This document shows, one piece after another, positions 1-9,655 of a DNA stretch of 64,000 nt. The stretch's first letter is position 1; each line of letters opens with the position of its first letter. The position numbers were made by a program, and so were the translations under genes. The stretch is from Saccharomycopsis phalli (taxonomy: Eukaryota; Ascomycota; Saccharomycetes; Ascoideales; Saccharomycopsidaceae): positions 226,501 through 290,500 of the forward strand of contig CP073213.1 in the NCBI GenBank assembly GCA_020342235.1, given 5' to 3'. A model generated the notes under the pieces. The model saw only the letters and a program-made list of their open reading frames with translations. It searched no databases and was not told the DNA's origin.

Positions 1-1
1 T

Positions 2-1090
2 ACATTCATCGGTCAAGAGATTACGAGAAATCAGTCGACGTATATTGCTTGTGACCAATTGTTTGACCCTTCAAGTTCCAAGTCATTAATTAAAACTGGA
101 ATCGAATGTTTTGCAGTATTTGGTAATGCAGCTACATTCGCCTATGGAGAATATGTGAATGATACGATCAACGTGTTTGGCACTGAAGTTCAAGGTGCGC
201 TTTTTGGGGCAATTCATGAAGGTAGTGCAACGAACAATATCGGTCTTGGACCTCGGACATTGGAGGTTTCTGCTCAAAGAGCAAGTGAGCTTCGGGTTCA
301 GTACGATAACCTACCTCGAAAATTATGGACTTCTGGTATCATTGACAATTTTGCATTTGCTGTAAACCTCAATTCTACTAGTAAACATGGATCAATTGCG
401 TTTGGTGGTGCAGGGCCAGACATGTCACAGATTGATGGAGACACAGTCACAGCTCCTTTTATTACTGGAGGTATTTATAATGGGTATTATGTTTCCGCAT
501 ACGCCACTATTAATAATGGTGATCATTATGTGGCGGTTGCCCCTGAAATATACTATGTTGATACTGGTACTGGCTTTTTAGGTTTCTCACAGAATGTTTC
601 TAGTGTGATATTTTCGCAATTTTCAAACTATGTTTGGAATAAAGGTAATTTCTATATGAAGTGTGAGGAAATAGCAAAGGCACTGGTTTCTTTTAGTTTT
701 GATTCTAATAGCTCAGTGACGATTGATGTGCCAATGTGGCCATACGTGAACCGAAATCAAACCATCGATGGAGAACAGTATTGTGCTTATCCCTTTGGTT
801 ATGGAACTTCATTATCTATGAATGCCGTATTAGGTGTGCCTTTTTTTGACAATGCCTACTCCTACTTTGATCTTGGGAAAGCGTCTTTGATTGTTGGTAA
901 ACCAAAGGCAAACTCTGCAGGGTCGAACTTTGAGTTTTCTGATTCCACCAATAGCAGCAGTTCTACTTCTTCGTCTTCGTCTGCCACGCCATCTGGCAGC
1001 GGGAAAAAAAATGTTGGAGTTTGTTTGAACGTCAATTGGCCAATGTATTTCATTGTTTCTATTATGACAGCCATGGCTTTGATTTCATAA
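2..1090 (+). CDS. GPI-anchored yapsin-like aspartic protease P1 (5' end outside window)
   Basis: C-terminal part of a secreted aspartic protease (family A1). The frame is open from base 2 and the first residues match the middle of the complete copies (P3 at 28526), so the start codon lies left of the window; the TTG at 59 is not a start. The second active-site motif YYVDTGTG is present. The flap segment YGEYVNDTINVFG lies near the beginning. The tail is Ser-rich (NSSSSTSSSSS) and ends in a hydrophobic stretch, MYFIVSIMTAMALIS, typical of a GPI-anchor signal, so the enzyme should sit at the plasma membrane or cell wall. It is convergent with S1 (3249-3749), but the gap has been expanded by nested transposon insertions. 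The first catalytic DTG is not visible here. Confidence 0.9.
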   Translation, partial: TFIGQEITRNQSTYIACDQLFDPSSSKSLIKTGIECFAVFGNAATFAYGEYVNDTINVFGTEVQGALFGAIHEGSATNNIGLGPRTLEVSAQRASELRVQYDNLPRKLWTSGIIDNFAFAVNLNSTSKHGSIAFGGAGPDMSQIDGDTVTAPFITGGIYNGYYVSAYATINNGDHYVAVAPEIYYVDTGTGFLGFSQNVSSVIFSQFSNYVWNKGNFYMKCEEIAKALVSFSFDSNSSVTIDVPMWPYVNRNQTIDGEQYCAYPFGYGTSLSMNAVLGVPFFDNAYSYFDLGKASLIVGKPKANSAGSNFEFSDSTNSSSSTSSSSSATPSGSGKKNVGVCLNVNWPMYFIVSIMTAMALIS

Positions 1091-1156
1091 GTCATGTTTT
1101 ATTATTGATTATAACCTTTGTAGATAACTAGTGCAGTATTATTGTTATTAATCAGT

Positions 1157-1862
1157 TGTAACGTAATGTGAAACTCATGATGATAGGTTCTTATAAGGGA
1201 ATATCTATCCTATAAAGGGGTGATATTTCCGTAATTAAAAATATCTAAGAATATCAATTCAATCATCACTACCGTTCCGATTATTCAATTATGAAAGGAA
1301 CAAAACTCATCTATAATTAACTAAATATCTGAGCATAAGTTTGTAACGATATCACACTCAATACAAGAGGTTTCGGCATCAACAATTAGAATATATCTAT
1401 AAACTTCTTAAATAATTGTTTTGTTCCTTTGTATTGAATAACCGGATGGGTGTGATAGCTAAACGATAATTGAGTGTATGTCATAGTGGAATTCCCACCT
1501 TTTATACAAGGTCGGTTGTATGTATACATATGATCAGGCATTGTCCATACATTTATGTATAGACAAAGCTTGTGCCACTATTGGTCAGTCATGTTTAGTA
1601 TCTACGGATTCAGTCGGTAAACCGCTGAACCATGACACAATTCTCCCTGATACAAGATTCGAATTCCTACATTTACCCCTGATATTTAACCAGAACATAT
1701 AACTTCAAACTCTTGACGTAGCACTAAGACAAATACGCCGTTTGCTTTAGTTCCTCCTTTCTTAACTCTGTCATTACTTATATAATCAATCTCGCCCCCA
1801 AATAGGTCAAGCGAATATATTCTAACTATCTTATCAACATGTATCTTAGTTACTATATTACG
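1157..1862. mobile_element. Block of LTR-retrotransposon relics between P1 and S1
   Basis: Compared with the other modules, this 706-bp block is extra sequence in the P1-S1 intergenic region. It is flanked by a 5-bp direct repeat, TCAGT (1152-1156 and 1863-1867). The left part, 1157-1383, resembles the solo LTR at 31716-32020 (family A). The rest contains a reversed LTR-like piece (about 1384-1530) and a reversed copy of repeat X (about 1650-1862; compare 23450-23700). It looks old and carries no coding sequence. Confidence 0.6.
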
Positions 1863-1927
1863 TCAGTAAAGATATAATAAAATTTAGATATTAAGCATAA
1901 TTTGAAACAAGGCTGGTATTATAAATC

Positions 1928-3100
1928 TGTCGTGGTTAACAACCACTGCAGAACAAGTTCACTAGTGCAACATCGGTGTCGGTAAGGATATTACCGACTC
2001 CCGGTTTTGATTAGACTAAAGTAATCCGACCAATGATATTTTTGATAAGATATTTTTGGAGGATAAAGATCTGATAAGAGATCCAGAAAAGTCTATATAA
2101 GACGGGCTTCCTTCCTATAGAAAACAGCTCGTTGGTCAAATTATTTGGCAACGATGACCCAAAGTGCAAAAGATGTGGGATTCCTTCCCCTTCCATCATA
2201 CATGACCTCCGATGTCCAGAGCTCTTAGAAGCCCGAATTCTATCACGCATTGATGACATACTAGATTCCACTCATGGCATACGCAATACGCTTGGAAAAG
2301 TGTTTGCCGACCAAAAATCAGTCCACAAACTCCTTGAGTTCTACCGGAACGTGTTGGAATATGATTCCTCCAACACATGATGAGATTCAGCGGTCACATT
2401 CGACAACAAGAGTGACTAGGCTTCTTACACAATCAATACAAGCACTAAGCACCAACAATATGACTGCCCCCATTGAAGTTTTTAATCCCAGGCAACTAAA
2501 TGAGGGTTGACAAAGGGTTTTCTTCAACAGCAATGCTGCCTCAGGATGTTCCTGAATGAAAATATGTCAAAGTTTATAGTAGTAGGGGTAATTAATGTCT
2601 ATGAAGTACTAATATAAACTCTATATATTTTGTTGTTCCTTTATGATTGAATGATTGAATCTAAACCAAAGGTCCTTAAAACGATAGATGTCCTAGGTAG
2701 TTTTCTACCTAGCCTTTTATAGTCGTTTCAATGATCCGCGTATGCCGTACGGAGAGAATTTACTCTCCGTACGGCCATAGCAGGTCACTCGTATTTGATC
2801 TACCAGCGTGTACTAATTACGTACTACTTTGTGATCAGCTAGTGATCAACTGGTGATCACGACAAATATAACTGTCGAATAGCCGTAATGCCGGAGACAA
2901 TATATAGCTAAATACAAAAATAAATATTATTATTATTATTATAGAAAACACACAGTTTAACTGAACAGTTCAGCTAGACATTATATCTAGCAAAGTCCAG
3001 TCCGGTTATCCAAATCCTAAAGAAACAAAACAAACAATTAAGTAGTTTATAGTTTGCTGTAATACTATGTCTAATCAGGATACACCTATAAACTACGACA
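1928..3100 (+). mobile_element. Solo LTR (family B) split by a LINE insertion
   Basis: Begins TGTCGTGG and ends CTACGACA. It is flanked by the 5-bp duplication AAATC (1923-1927 and 3101-3105). Without the inserted LINE fragment and one copy of its target duplication it is 349 bp, the same length as the solo LTR at 25015-25363. It contains a TATA-like segment (TCTATATAAG, about 2092). It inserted into the shared 3' region of P1 and S1. LTR-retrotransposon family; no internal region remains, consistent with LTR-LTR recombination. Confidence 0.88.
2127..2939 (+). mobile_element. 5'-truncated LINE 3' end (subfamily C) inserted in the solo LTR
   Basis: Encodes the last part of a LINE ORF2 (about 2132-2380) including the zinc-knuckle motif CKRCG...H...C, then a 3' UTR ending in (ATT)n. 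An 11-bp target-site duplication, TATAGAAAACA, flanks it (2116-2126 and 2940-2950). The protein segment is very similar to the minus-strand fragment at 27481-28135 and more distant from the ORF2 proteins at 4523 and 14456, hence a separate subfamily. The insertion is later than the LTR it sits in. Confidence 0.88.
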
Positions 3101-3248
3101 AAATCAGTTCTCGCAGTGTTATCAATTAAACTGAACAAAACTGCCAGCAATCAAATTGCAAACTTTTTCTCATGTTTATTCTAGATCTACTATACACAAT
3201 TCACAGTTAAGCATAAAAAACAGACATAAACTGAATAAAATTCTATAA

Positions 3249-3749
3249 TTAAAGCAAGGCAAAGATACCGACAAGGCCTCCGGAAACTAAAGCCATGTAG
3301 TAATAGCTATTGTCCAACGCCCCATGAGCAGCGGCACCGACACCTTTTGAAGAAGCTGAACCGGATGAAGAAGACACGCTCGCAGAAGAACCGTTTAATT
3401 TCAGTGCAGGATCAATGGTACCCGTAACAATATGACTAGTAATTCCTTGCTCGAGAGTAACCGTGGCCAAACTCACGTTTCCGTGAATGTTCGACGGCTT
3501 AATAGTAGTCACAGAGCCTCCAGAGGTAATTACACTCACCACAGAAGGGATTATAGGCTCTTCTGATTCTTGATTCAACCCAATATATAGGGTTTTAGTA
3601 AGGCCGTAGGAAGTAGCTAGGATAGTAATTGGTGCTGACACAGTCAAATCAAGCCCTTGTCTCGTATAAGTGGTCAAGTAAGATGATACTGAATATGAAT
3701 GGTCAGCAAACACACTTCCAATCAAAAGAATGAAAAGCCCAGGGTTCAT
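3249..3749 (-). CDS. S1: small secreted, GPI-type Ser-rich protein (unrecognised family)
   Basis: 166 aa. The frame is open upstream to an ATG at 3839, but the paralogues all start at MNP, here at 3749, directly followed by a signal peptide (LFILLIGSVFA, then mature DHSYSVSSYL). The middle contains N-glycosylation sites and the segment PSNIHGNVSLATVTL shared by all copies. Residues about 125-140 are Ser-rich (SVSSSSGSASS). The C-terminus SYYYMALVSGGLVGIFALL fits a GPI-attachment signal. A cell-surface protein is therefore likely. I do not recognise the family and no catalytic motif is visible. Convergent with protease P1. Residues about 28-72 are the part that differs most among S1-S5. Confidence 0.85.
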   Translation of the reverse strand: MNPGLFILLIGSVFADHSYSVSSYLTTYTRQGLDLTVSAPITILATSYGLTKTLYIGLNQESEEPIIPSVVSVITSGGSVTTIKPSNIHGNVSLATVTLEQGITSHIVTGTIDPALKLNGSSASVSSSSGSASSKGVGAAAHGALDNSYYYMALVSGGLVGIFALL

Positions 3750-4229
3750 CATAACTGTTGTGCAGGTTAAAAAAAGAGCAAAGGCTGGGCTTTTTAAATA
3801 TGCATCTGTAAGTGAATTCCTAAAGGTAGATATGTGCATATATATGCATGTACGTGTTTCCGTCTCCTAATCGAAGAACATTGCACTCCACTCCCCATCA
3901 TAGAAAAGGACCTTTTATTATCCAGCTAATGGAAGAAATATTCTTGTATCCGCATCATTTTTCATGCATTTTGATGGTTTGTTTTATCGTAGTTCTGTGT
4001 CTGGTAAAGTCGTGCTTTCCTAATTTGTCCAATGACGGACATCAGGTACCTAATTCATCACAAGTCTCAGTTTCAGTTTCAGTTTTAGTTACATACAACT
4101 TCCAATGATAATATATGTATTAGATAATTCTTTGATTTATTTATTTATTGTTTTTGATGTGTGGTATTTGATATTAACGTGTGAGACGCCTGGCTGCTCT
4201 CGTCTATGACAGCGACTGGTTAGAATTGT
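3750..4229 (-). promoter_or_regulatory. Upstream region of S1, shared by all modules
   Basis: Contains the TATA-like TTTTTAAATATGCATCTG block just upstream of S1 and ATGCATATATATGCAC-type palindromic sequence near 3831-3850, both repeated upstream of S2-S5. Farther out, the tract TTTTTGATGTGTGGTATTTGATAT (about 4150) is also shared with modules 3, 4 and 5. No gene is seen in it; the reading frame at 3848-4108 is not conserved. Confidence 0.55.
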
Positions 4230-4330
4230 CTATAATAATAATAATAATAATATTTATTTAAGGCTATAGCTATACTAGGCTCCCAGGGGAGATTTATACT
4301 TCGCCGTCTATGACTAAGGACGGTGCTGCT
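4230..4330 (-). other. LINE 3'-terminal hairpin pair
   Basis: On the minus strand the last ~100 nt of the LINE read CCGTCCTTAGTCATAGACGG (stem CCGTC/GACGG) followed by TCTCCCCTGGGAG (stem CTCCC/GGGAG), then a TAGTATAGCTATAGCC block and the triplet-repeat tail. The same pair occurs in the other LINE copies despite changes in the loop, which suggests a structure recognised by the element's reverse transcriptase for target-primed reverse transcription. Confidence 0.6.
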
Positions 4331-4522
4331 ATATAGTCGTCGAAAGAAAACTCTGCAACAGAGATAAAAAAACTTTCGACCAGAGCTTGTAAATATGTAA
4401 GGTAATGAGCATTGGAGGGGCAATGAGTTTTTCGCCTAGATCTTTGGAGGTAGCTTTAGCTGCCCCCTCCCCAAGGTACTAACTCGGTAGCCTTCCTAAC
4501 GTGCTGAAACAAAAAGAGAAAG

Positions 4523-7500
4523 CTACCGGTCCAGCACCGACGAGTAGAATTCTATAAGATTTTTGAGCTTCGCCTTATCTGAGAAGAAGACGCGAGCTTG
4601 AGTAGCGTTGGTAATTCCTTCAGGAATCTGTGCTTGGGCTCGAGAGTCCAATAGTATCGGGCATGTGAAATCGTGAAAAATAGATGGTGCAGCATCCTCA
4701 CATCGGCTGCATGATGGGCTTGCTTCGGCATTGAATAAAGTCTTAGTTTTATGTGAGACTAGGCTTTGGCCGCTAAGGAGTTGACTGATTTTGCTTAGTG
4801 CTCGTTTGGGCCCAACTAGTGCTTCTGAAAGTAGTAATGTTGACTTTTCAGTAGTAACTTGAATTGGACCTCGGCGTAGCGTTGTGTAGTGAGTCGGTAG
4901 TCGGATTTCATTGGAGTCAATGAGTTCTTGCCATTCCTTGGTTACTTTTTTCCTTGTAGCTTCTTTTAAAACAGAAATTTTTCTTTGTTTCAGCGGGGCC
5001 ATTTGTTGTGTGGCAGTTTCCAGTTCAGTCTGATCTTGAATTAGTTGCTCCGCCCTCTGATTGATTCTTGAGGAGACGTCTTCAAAGGATCGCTGGTAGG
5101 GAATGCTGATGTTGAGGGCCGCGAGTGTCTCTTTGATGAGGGGATACGCGTGGAGTTCATTGTTTGCGACGCCTGATTTAATCTGCGTGTCTATGCTCTT
5201 TTGTATGGGGTTGCTGGGATTGGTATTAGTGAACCATCTGGTGCACTTGTCAATAGCAATTCGTTTGAGTAGAAGTGATAGTGGAAGAGAGCCTGACTCA
5301 ATGTTGAGGATGCCAATTGCAGTTGGTCTTAGCATGCCCAAGGCCAGTCGTAGAGCGGTGTTGTGACATATCTGTATCTTGTTCCTCTGACTCTTGTTGA
5401 GTTTGAAGTAGAAGATCTCTAGTCCGTAGGATATTATCGGGAGCGTGCATGTTTTGAACAAAGTGAGCGTAGTAGTTCCTCTTGTGCCATGTGTAACGCG
5501 ACTGAGTGTTTTAATACGCTCTGTCACTTTTTTGGCGCGGGTAATCGTAGACTTGATGTGTTCTGTGAATCGTAGTCGTTTGTCTAGAGTGATTCCCAAT
5601 AGTTTGACCACCTCCGATTCGTCTTTCGTCTGTCCATTTGGAAGGCGTAGGACCGAGCCGGTGGTGTTGGGGTGGAAGCGAATGTATTGTAGCTTTTTGC
5701 CATAGTCGAAACTAGTGTAATTTTCCCGTGCCCATTGGTGGCAGATCCGTAGGCTCTCCGAGAGGGCCTTCTGGATCGTCTTCTGTTTGCCATGCTTGAA
5801 GATAGTAATGTCATCAATGAATCCTATTACTTGTACTCCATTGTCCGTGAGTCGCTTATAGAGGTCGTGTGTGTAGATCATGAAAAGGATGGGCGAGATG
5901 GGCGAGCCTTGCGGCACTCCGAACGTTACTGGAATCCACGATTCCGTGAGTTCATTATTGATTCGGAGCTTTGTCTTCCGGTTAGTTAGGAAGCTGCTGG
6001 TCCAGTTGATTATTTCAGGAGGAGCTCCTACTTGTTTCATTTTTGCTAGGAGTATGGGGTGATTCATGTTGTTAAAGGCACCTTCGATGTCCACCAATAC
6101 TGCCCCAGAGTGGCGGTGTTGGGATGGTAAGGTGCGGATTCCTGCTGTTAACACACGTTGTTCTCTGACTTTTTGAACTTGTTTGTACCGTGATACTTCG
6201 TTGACTAGAGACATGACTGCGTCTGTCGCGCAGTACCCTGCTCTGCCCCCAAATTGTCCATTTGGTAGCTTGATTGTTGCTGCAAGGCGCTGAGTCATGA
6301 TTGATTCGTAGATTTTTCCCATTATGTTCAAGAGACTAATTGGCCTGTATGCCTTTGCCACGTTATAGTCTGGTTTTCCCGGCTTGGGGATTACCACTGT
6401 GATGCTTTCCTTCCACTGGTCTGGGCAGATGCCTAGCATTAGGCACGCGTTGAAAATAGCTTCCATTTGGTTCGGAAATGTGTTTCCTTTCCATAGTTCC
6501 CGAATCTGTCCCACTGATATTTGGTCGGGCCCAGGGGCCTTTTTTAGCTTTAAGTAACGAAAGGAATTGTATATCTCCTCTTTTGTAATCAGGTTGATAG
6601 TGTCAGACGGGACTTCGTGTAGTGTGAACGTGTTCCGCGAGAGTTCTTCCCCTACAGAGATCTGTGGGTAGAAGGTTTCACTAAAGAGCTGAGTTTGTTC
6701 GTTATGCAGCTTGGACATCTTGTGGGTGATGCGGGGGGTGGAGTATTTGAACGCGGTCCAAATGGTAGAGGAGTCCAAGGATTCAAGAAACGAGTTCCAG
6801 CAATCCGCCTTTGCTTTTCCAAGAATCTTAGTGAATTCCTCTAGGGCGTTCCGCCTCTGTGGGTCATTCATTGCCATTTTCCTCATTCTGTCAAATGCAG
6901 CTTTCACCTCTGGAGTGAACCATCTCTTTGACAAATAACTAACTTTTTTCCTTGGCGTGTGGTCAGCTATAAGCTTCTGGATTCGTTTTGTGAACGAGTT
7001 GGTGACCTTGTTGAGAGCCTGGGGGGACCGGAGTTGAAGCTTCGGCCCTTTGCGGTCTAGCTCTTCGAGTACTTTCAGCCAGTCCGTTTTGGAGTAATTA
7101 GGGAGCAGTAGAAAGGGGCCTGGGCCCCTAGTGCCCGAAGTTTTTATATTGACCCTAAGGCCATAATGATCGGATCCAAACTGCATAAGTTTCGTCAGGG
7201 AACTTACCTTCCGAGATAGTGAAGGACTTGCAAAAATGACGTCTAACGTGTTGCCTCTTTGATGTGTAGGTTTATCATACTCATTAAGGCAGGAGAGATC
7301 TCCGAGCTCAATGATGGCGTCAATAGCAGCAGTGTCAGATGTAGCACGTTGGCCCGGTATGATCCGGGAGGTAAAAGATGGGTGTGAGGCATTTAGGTCG
7401 CCCATGATGACCCCTTTAAAGCGGCCGCCACAGGAAACTAGGTGATGCTGGAGAGTCTCAAGGGACTCTGATAGGAGGTGTGCCGCGGATGTTGCCGGGG

Positions 7501-7900
7501 CGTTGTAGATGTTGATGAGATCGATGGAGAGTCGTCTGGATGTGATCTTGATACCTATTATATCTCCTCCTCGTAGTGTATCAATGTGGTCAATCCGGAA
7601 CTTTGGTGATATTGATTTTATGATGTGGTTGCTAACATAGGTTACAACTCTGGGGCGGACAGGGGGTGCTCCAGTTGGAGCCGACTCCGTAAGCGCCTCG
7701 TTTGCTGTGGATGATGATTGGGATTCGGGGACTTCGAACATAGTAAAGGCTTGTCCTAGGTTTGTGAGGCCCCATGCACCATGACGGTATGGAGGCTCTT
7801 GAACCATGATAATGGCCTTTGAATTTTTGTAGTGATTAAGTGTTGCCTCGAGAATTGATAGTTTCTTTTGTATGTTAATGGAGATAACTAATATCTTCAT
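4523..7900 (-). CDS. LINE copy A ORF2: endonuclease + reverse transcriptase, intact
   Basis: 1125 aa, no internal stop. The N-terminal APE-type endonuclease has MVQEPPYR (about residue 32-39), MGDLNASHPSF (about 166) and GSDHYGLRV (about 243). The reverse transcriptase has KAPGPDQI, VVIPKPGKPDY, AYRPISLLN, LVDIEGAFNNM (catalytic Asp), GVPQGSPISPILF and FIDDI (the catalytic DD pair). The C-terminus has a CCHC knuckle, CSRCEDAAPSIFHDFTC. It nicks target DNA and copies the element RNA. The start ATG overlaps the ORF1 stop (ATGA), which suggests termination-reinitiation. No RNase H domain is recognised. The domain order and FxDD box place it with fungal Tad-like or I/Jockey LINEs rather than L1/Zorro; this clade call is from memory. 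Confidence 0.93.
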   Translation of the reverse strand: MKILVISINIQKKLSILEATLNHYKNSKAIIMVQEPPYRHGAWGLTNLGQAFTMFEVPESQSSSTANEALTESAPTGAPPVRPRVVTYVSNHIIKSISPKFRIDHIDTLRGGDIIGIKITSRRLSIDLINIYNAPATSAAHLLSESLETLQHHLVSCGGRFKGVIMGDLNASHPSFTSRIIPGQRATSDTAAIDAIIELGDLSCLNEYDKPTHQRGNTLDVIFASPSLSRKVSSLTKLMQFGSDHYGLRVNIKTSGTRGPGPFLLLPNYSKTDWLKVLEELDRKGPKLQLRSPQALNKVTNSFTKRIQKLIADHTPRKKVSYLSKRWFTPEVKAAFDRMRKMAMNDPQRRNALEEFTKILGKAKADCWNSFLESLDSSTIWTAFKYSTPRITHKMSKLHNEQTQLFSETFYPQISVGEELSRNTFTLHEVPSDTINLITKEEIYNSFRYLKLKKAPGPDQISVGQIRELWKGNTFPNQMEAIFNACLMLGICPDQWKESITVVIPKPGKPDYNVAKAYRPISLLNIMGKIYESIMTQRLAATIKLPNGQFGGRAGYCATDAVMSLVNEVSRYKQVQKVREQRVLTAGIRTLPSQHRHSGAVLVDIEGAFNNMNHPILLAKMKQVGAPPEIINWTSSFLTNRKTKLRINNELTESWIPVTFGVPQGSPISPILFMIYTHDLYKRLTDNGVQVIGFIDDITIFKHGKQKTIQKALSESLRICHQWARENYTSFDYGKKLQYIRFHPNTTGSVLRLPNGQTKDESEVVKLLGITLDKRLRFTEHIKSTITRAKKVTERIKTLSRVTHGTRGTTTLTLFKTCTLPIISYGLEIFYFKLNKSQRNKIQICHNTALRLALGMLRPTAIGILNIESGSLPLSLLLKRIAIDKCTRWFTNTNPSNPIQKSIDTQIKSGVANNELHAYPLIKETLAALNISIPYQRSFEDVSSRINQRAEQLIQDQTELETATQQMAPLKQRKISVLKEATRKKVTKEWQELIDSNEIRLPTHYTTLRRGPIQVTTEKSTLLLSEALVGPKRALSKISQLLSGQSLVSHKTKTLFNAEASPSCSRCEDAAPSIFHDFTCPILLDSRAQAQIPEGITNATQARVFFSDKAKLKNLIEFYSSVLDR

Positions 7901-9645
7901 TTTAATTGCCGGCGACCGGACTTGGATGCTCCACTCTGGTAGGTTTTGGCTAGAGTTATTCTGGGACGGAGTTTCCGGGCTTTACTCTCAATCTCTTTTG
8001 CAAGTCTTTCTGCCTTGATTGCTTTCCGGCTGGCAGTGGCTTCGTTTGTCGATGGAGTCGGGTCTTCGTCATTTTCCTGAGAGGGCTCCTCTTCCTGCTC
8101 CTCTTCTGGGCCTGACTGGAGCTCTGATGCTTCATCCATGTTGTCATCCAGGTATGTATCATCTTCCTCCTGATCATCTTGTGGGACATAGTCCGGGTCC
8201 ATGTCCTCGGATTCGTTGTCGTCATTATCTTGGTAGGTCAAGGAGTCGTTCTCAGGGGTGTTGTCCTTGACTTGGGTTTCAGGTACCTTCTCGCTATCTG
8301 GAGTAGCTGATGGTGGGGTGGTGGCTTGAGGCTGGGCCTTCAGTGGTGGACATCTCATTTGAGATTGACTGCGTGTGACTCTCCCGCTATGTTGGCTTGT
8401 AATTGGTTCATTTGGCGGGCTCATGTGTTGCCGTTTTCTTGGATTTGACCGCTCTCTCGTGGCGTACACTGGGATGGGTATAAATCCGTTAAGATAGAAA
8501 CTTTGCTTGGTGAAGAAGGTAGCAGTGTCTTCATTTGGAAAGAAGAGCTTGGCACAGTGAGCTTTTTCGTTATCTTCTGAGCTGTTGTCCCAGTCAATGT
8601 GGACATCTCGTTTGATGAGAGCTCGTGGAGGGGCGGAGAAGAGTGGGTCATCCCATTTTGCTTTTTTGGCTTCCTTTATGAAGAAAGCTTCAAGGGCGGC
8701 TGGTGAGACTGTGAGGGGGATGTTCCCCACGACGCGCGTGGCCCAAGGGCTCGGGTCGAAAAATCCCGGCGATTCAAAGATGGAAAGAACAGTATTCTTT
8801 GCCTCCATGCTCAATGGCTCGGAGACGTGAATTCTGATCTGTTTGGAGCGTGTAAGAGTGACGCGGGTCGCCTGTGGGATCTGTTTGCGAAGAGTGTTGA
8901 CTTGCTTGACTTGGTGGTCCCTTTCAGCTTGAGAAGATGGGTTTGGATTCGGGTTCTGAATGTAGAAGAGTTTCCCTTGAGCGTACAACTCCCTTCCGTC
9001 AATACGGTAAGATGAATTAGGGCGCCCCTTATGGGTTGGACGAGTTGACTATGGATTGCTTTTCATACCCCGGGCGGCTGCTTGAGAGTAGCTGGTGCTT
9101 TTGGTGGATCTGAGTTCAGCCTTTAGCTCCCGGATCTCGTTCACTAGAGTGCTGCAGATCTGTTTGCATCCGTGTACATCTTTGGGAAGGTGATTAATGT
9201 GCTCTGCGGTTAATTTTTGCCAAGATAGTGTTGGTTGTTCAGAGCAGAGCTCCTGTATGATGCTGTTGGTGGTAATAATCCATGGGCGGATGAACTCTGG
9301 GATGTCTTCGGTAAGTGGAGGAAGAGGGATTCTCCGTGCGAGCGCTTTCTCAAACGACAGCGGTAAATGGGATGTCGGCCAGACGGAATTGGATGTCGGT
9401 GAGGGAGACTCTGACCCGTGTTGGGCAGCGGAGCTGCTCTCAGGGGCAAAGTTAGGGGATTGGTGCGATGCAGTTGCATCTGACCATGGTTCCTGGATTG
9501 GCTGCCGCAGCGAGCCTGGGCGCTTTTCAATCATCCTGGGCGGATCTCCTGGGAAATCTGCTGATGATTGATGAACCGAGGGGGCCAAAGGCCCCTCGGA
9601 TACTTTGCTTTTAGAAACGTGATTCCTGTATGCAAAATTTTCCAT
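7897..9645 (-). pseudogene. LINE copy A ORF1 (gag-like), one in-frame stop
   Basis: 583 codons from ATG 9645 to the TGA at 7897-7899, with a single in-frame TAG at 9049-9051. The frame is the same on both sides. The N-terminal 198 residues are Ser/Pro-rich with a short basic end (SYSQAAARG). The second part carries GKLFYIQNPNP and an RNA-binding-like region, then a very acidic stretch (EDMDPDYVPQDDQEEDD) and a basic C-terminus. It corresponds to the nucleic-acid-chaperone ORF1 of LINEs. No CCHC knuckle is seen. If the TAG is not read through, only the first third would be made, though the short 5' leader and the ATGA junction do not exclude internal initiation. Confidence 0.8.
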
Positions 9646-9655
9646 TTGTGAGTAT

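Larger units (their letters stand above)
4230..9655 (-). mobile_element. Nearly intact two-ORF LINE (copy A, Tad/I/Jockey-like)
   Basis: A non-LTR retrotransposon of about 5.4 kb on the minus strand. Order: about 10 nt of 5' leader, ORF1 (9645-7897), ORF2 (7900-4523), about 290-nt 3' UTR with two short hairpins, and a tail of AAT/ATT triplets (4229-4255). ORF2 is completely open. ORF1 has one in-frame TAG. The left flank matches the module upstream region at GTCTAT; the right flank matches a different point (AATAAATAAATAGAGGG), so about 110 bp of module sequence is missing on the right and I see no clean target duplication. It occupies the centre of the mirror between modules 1 and 2. Confidence 0.92.
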
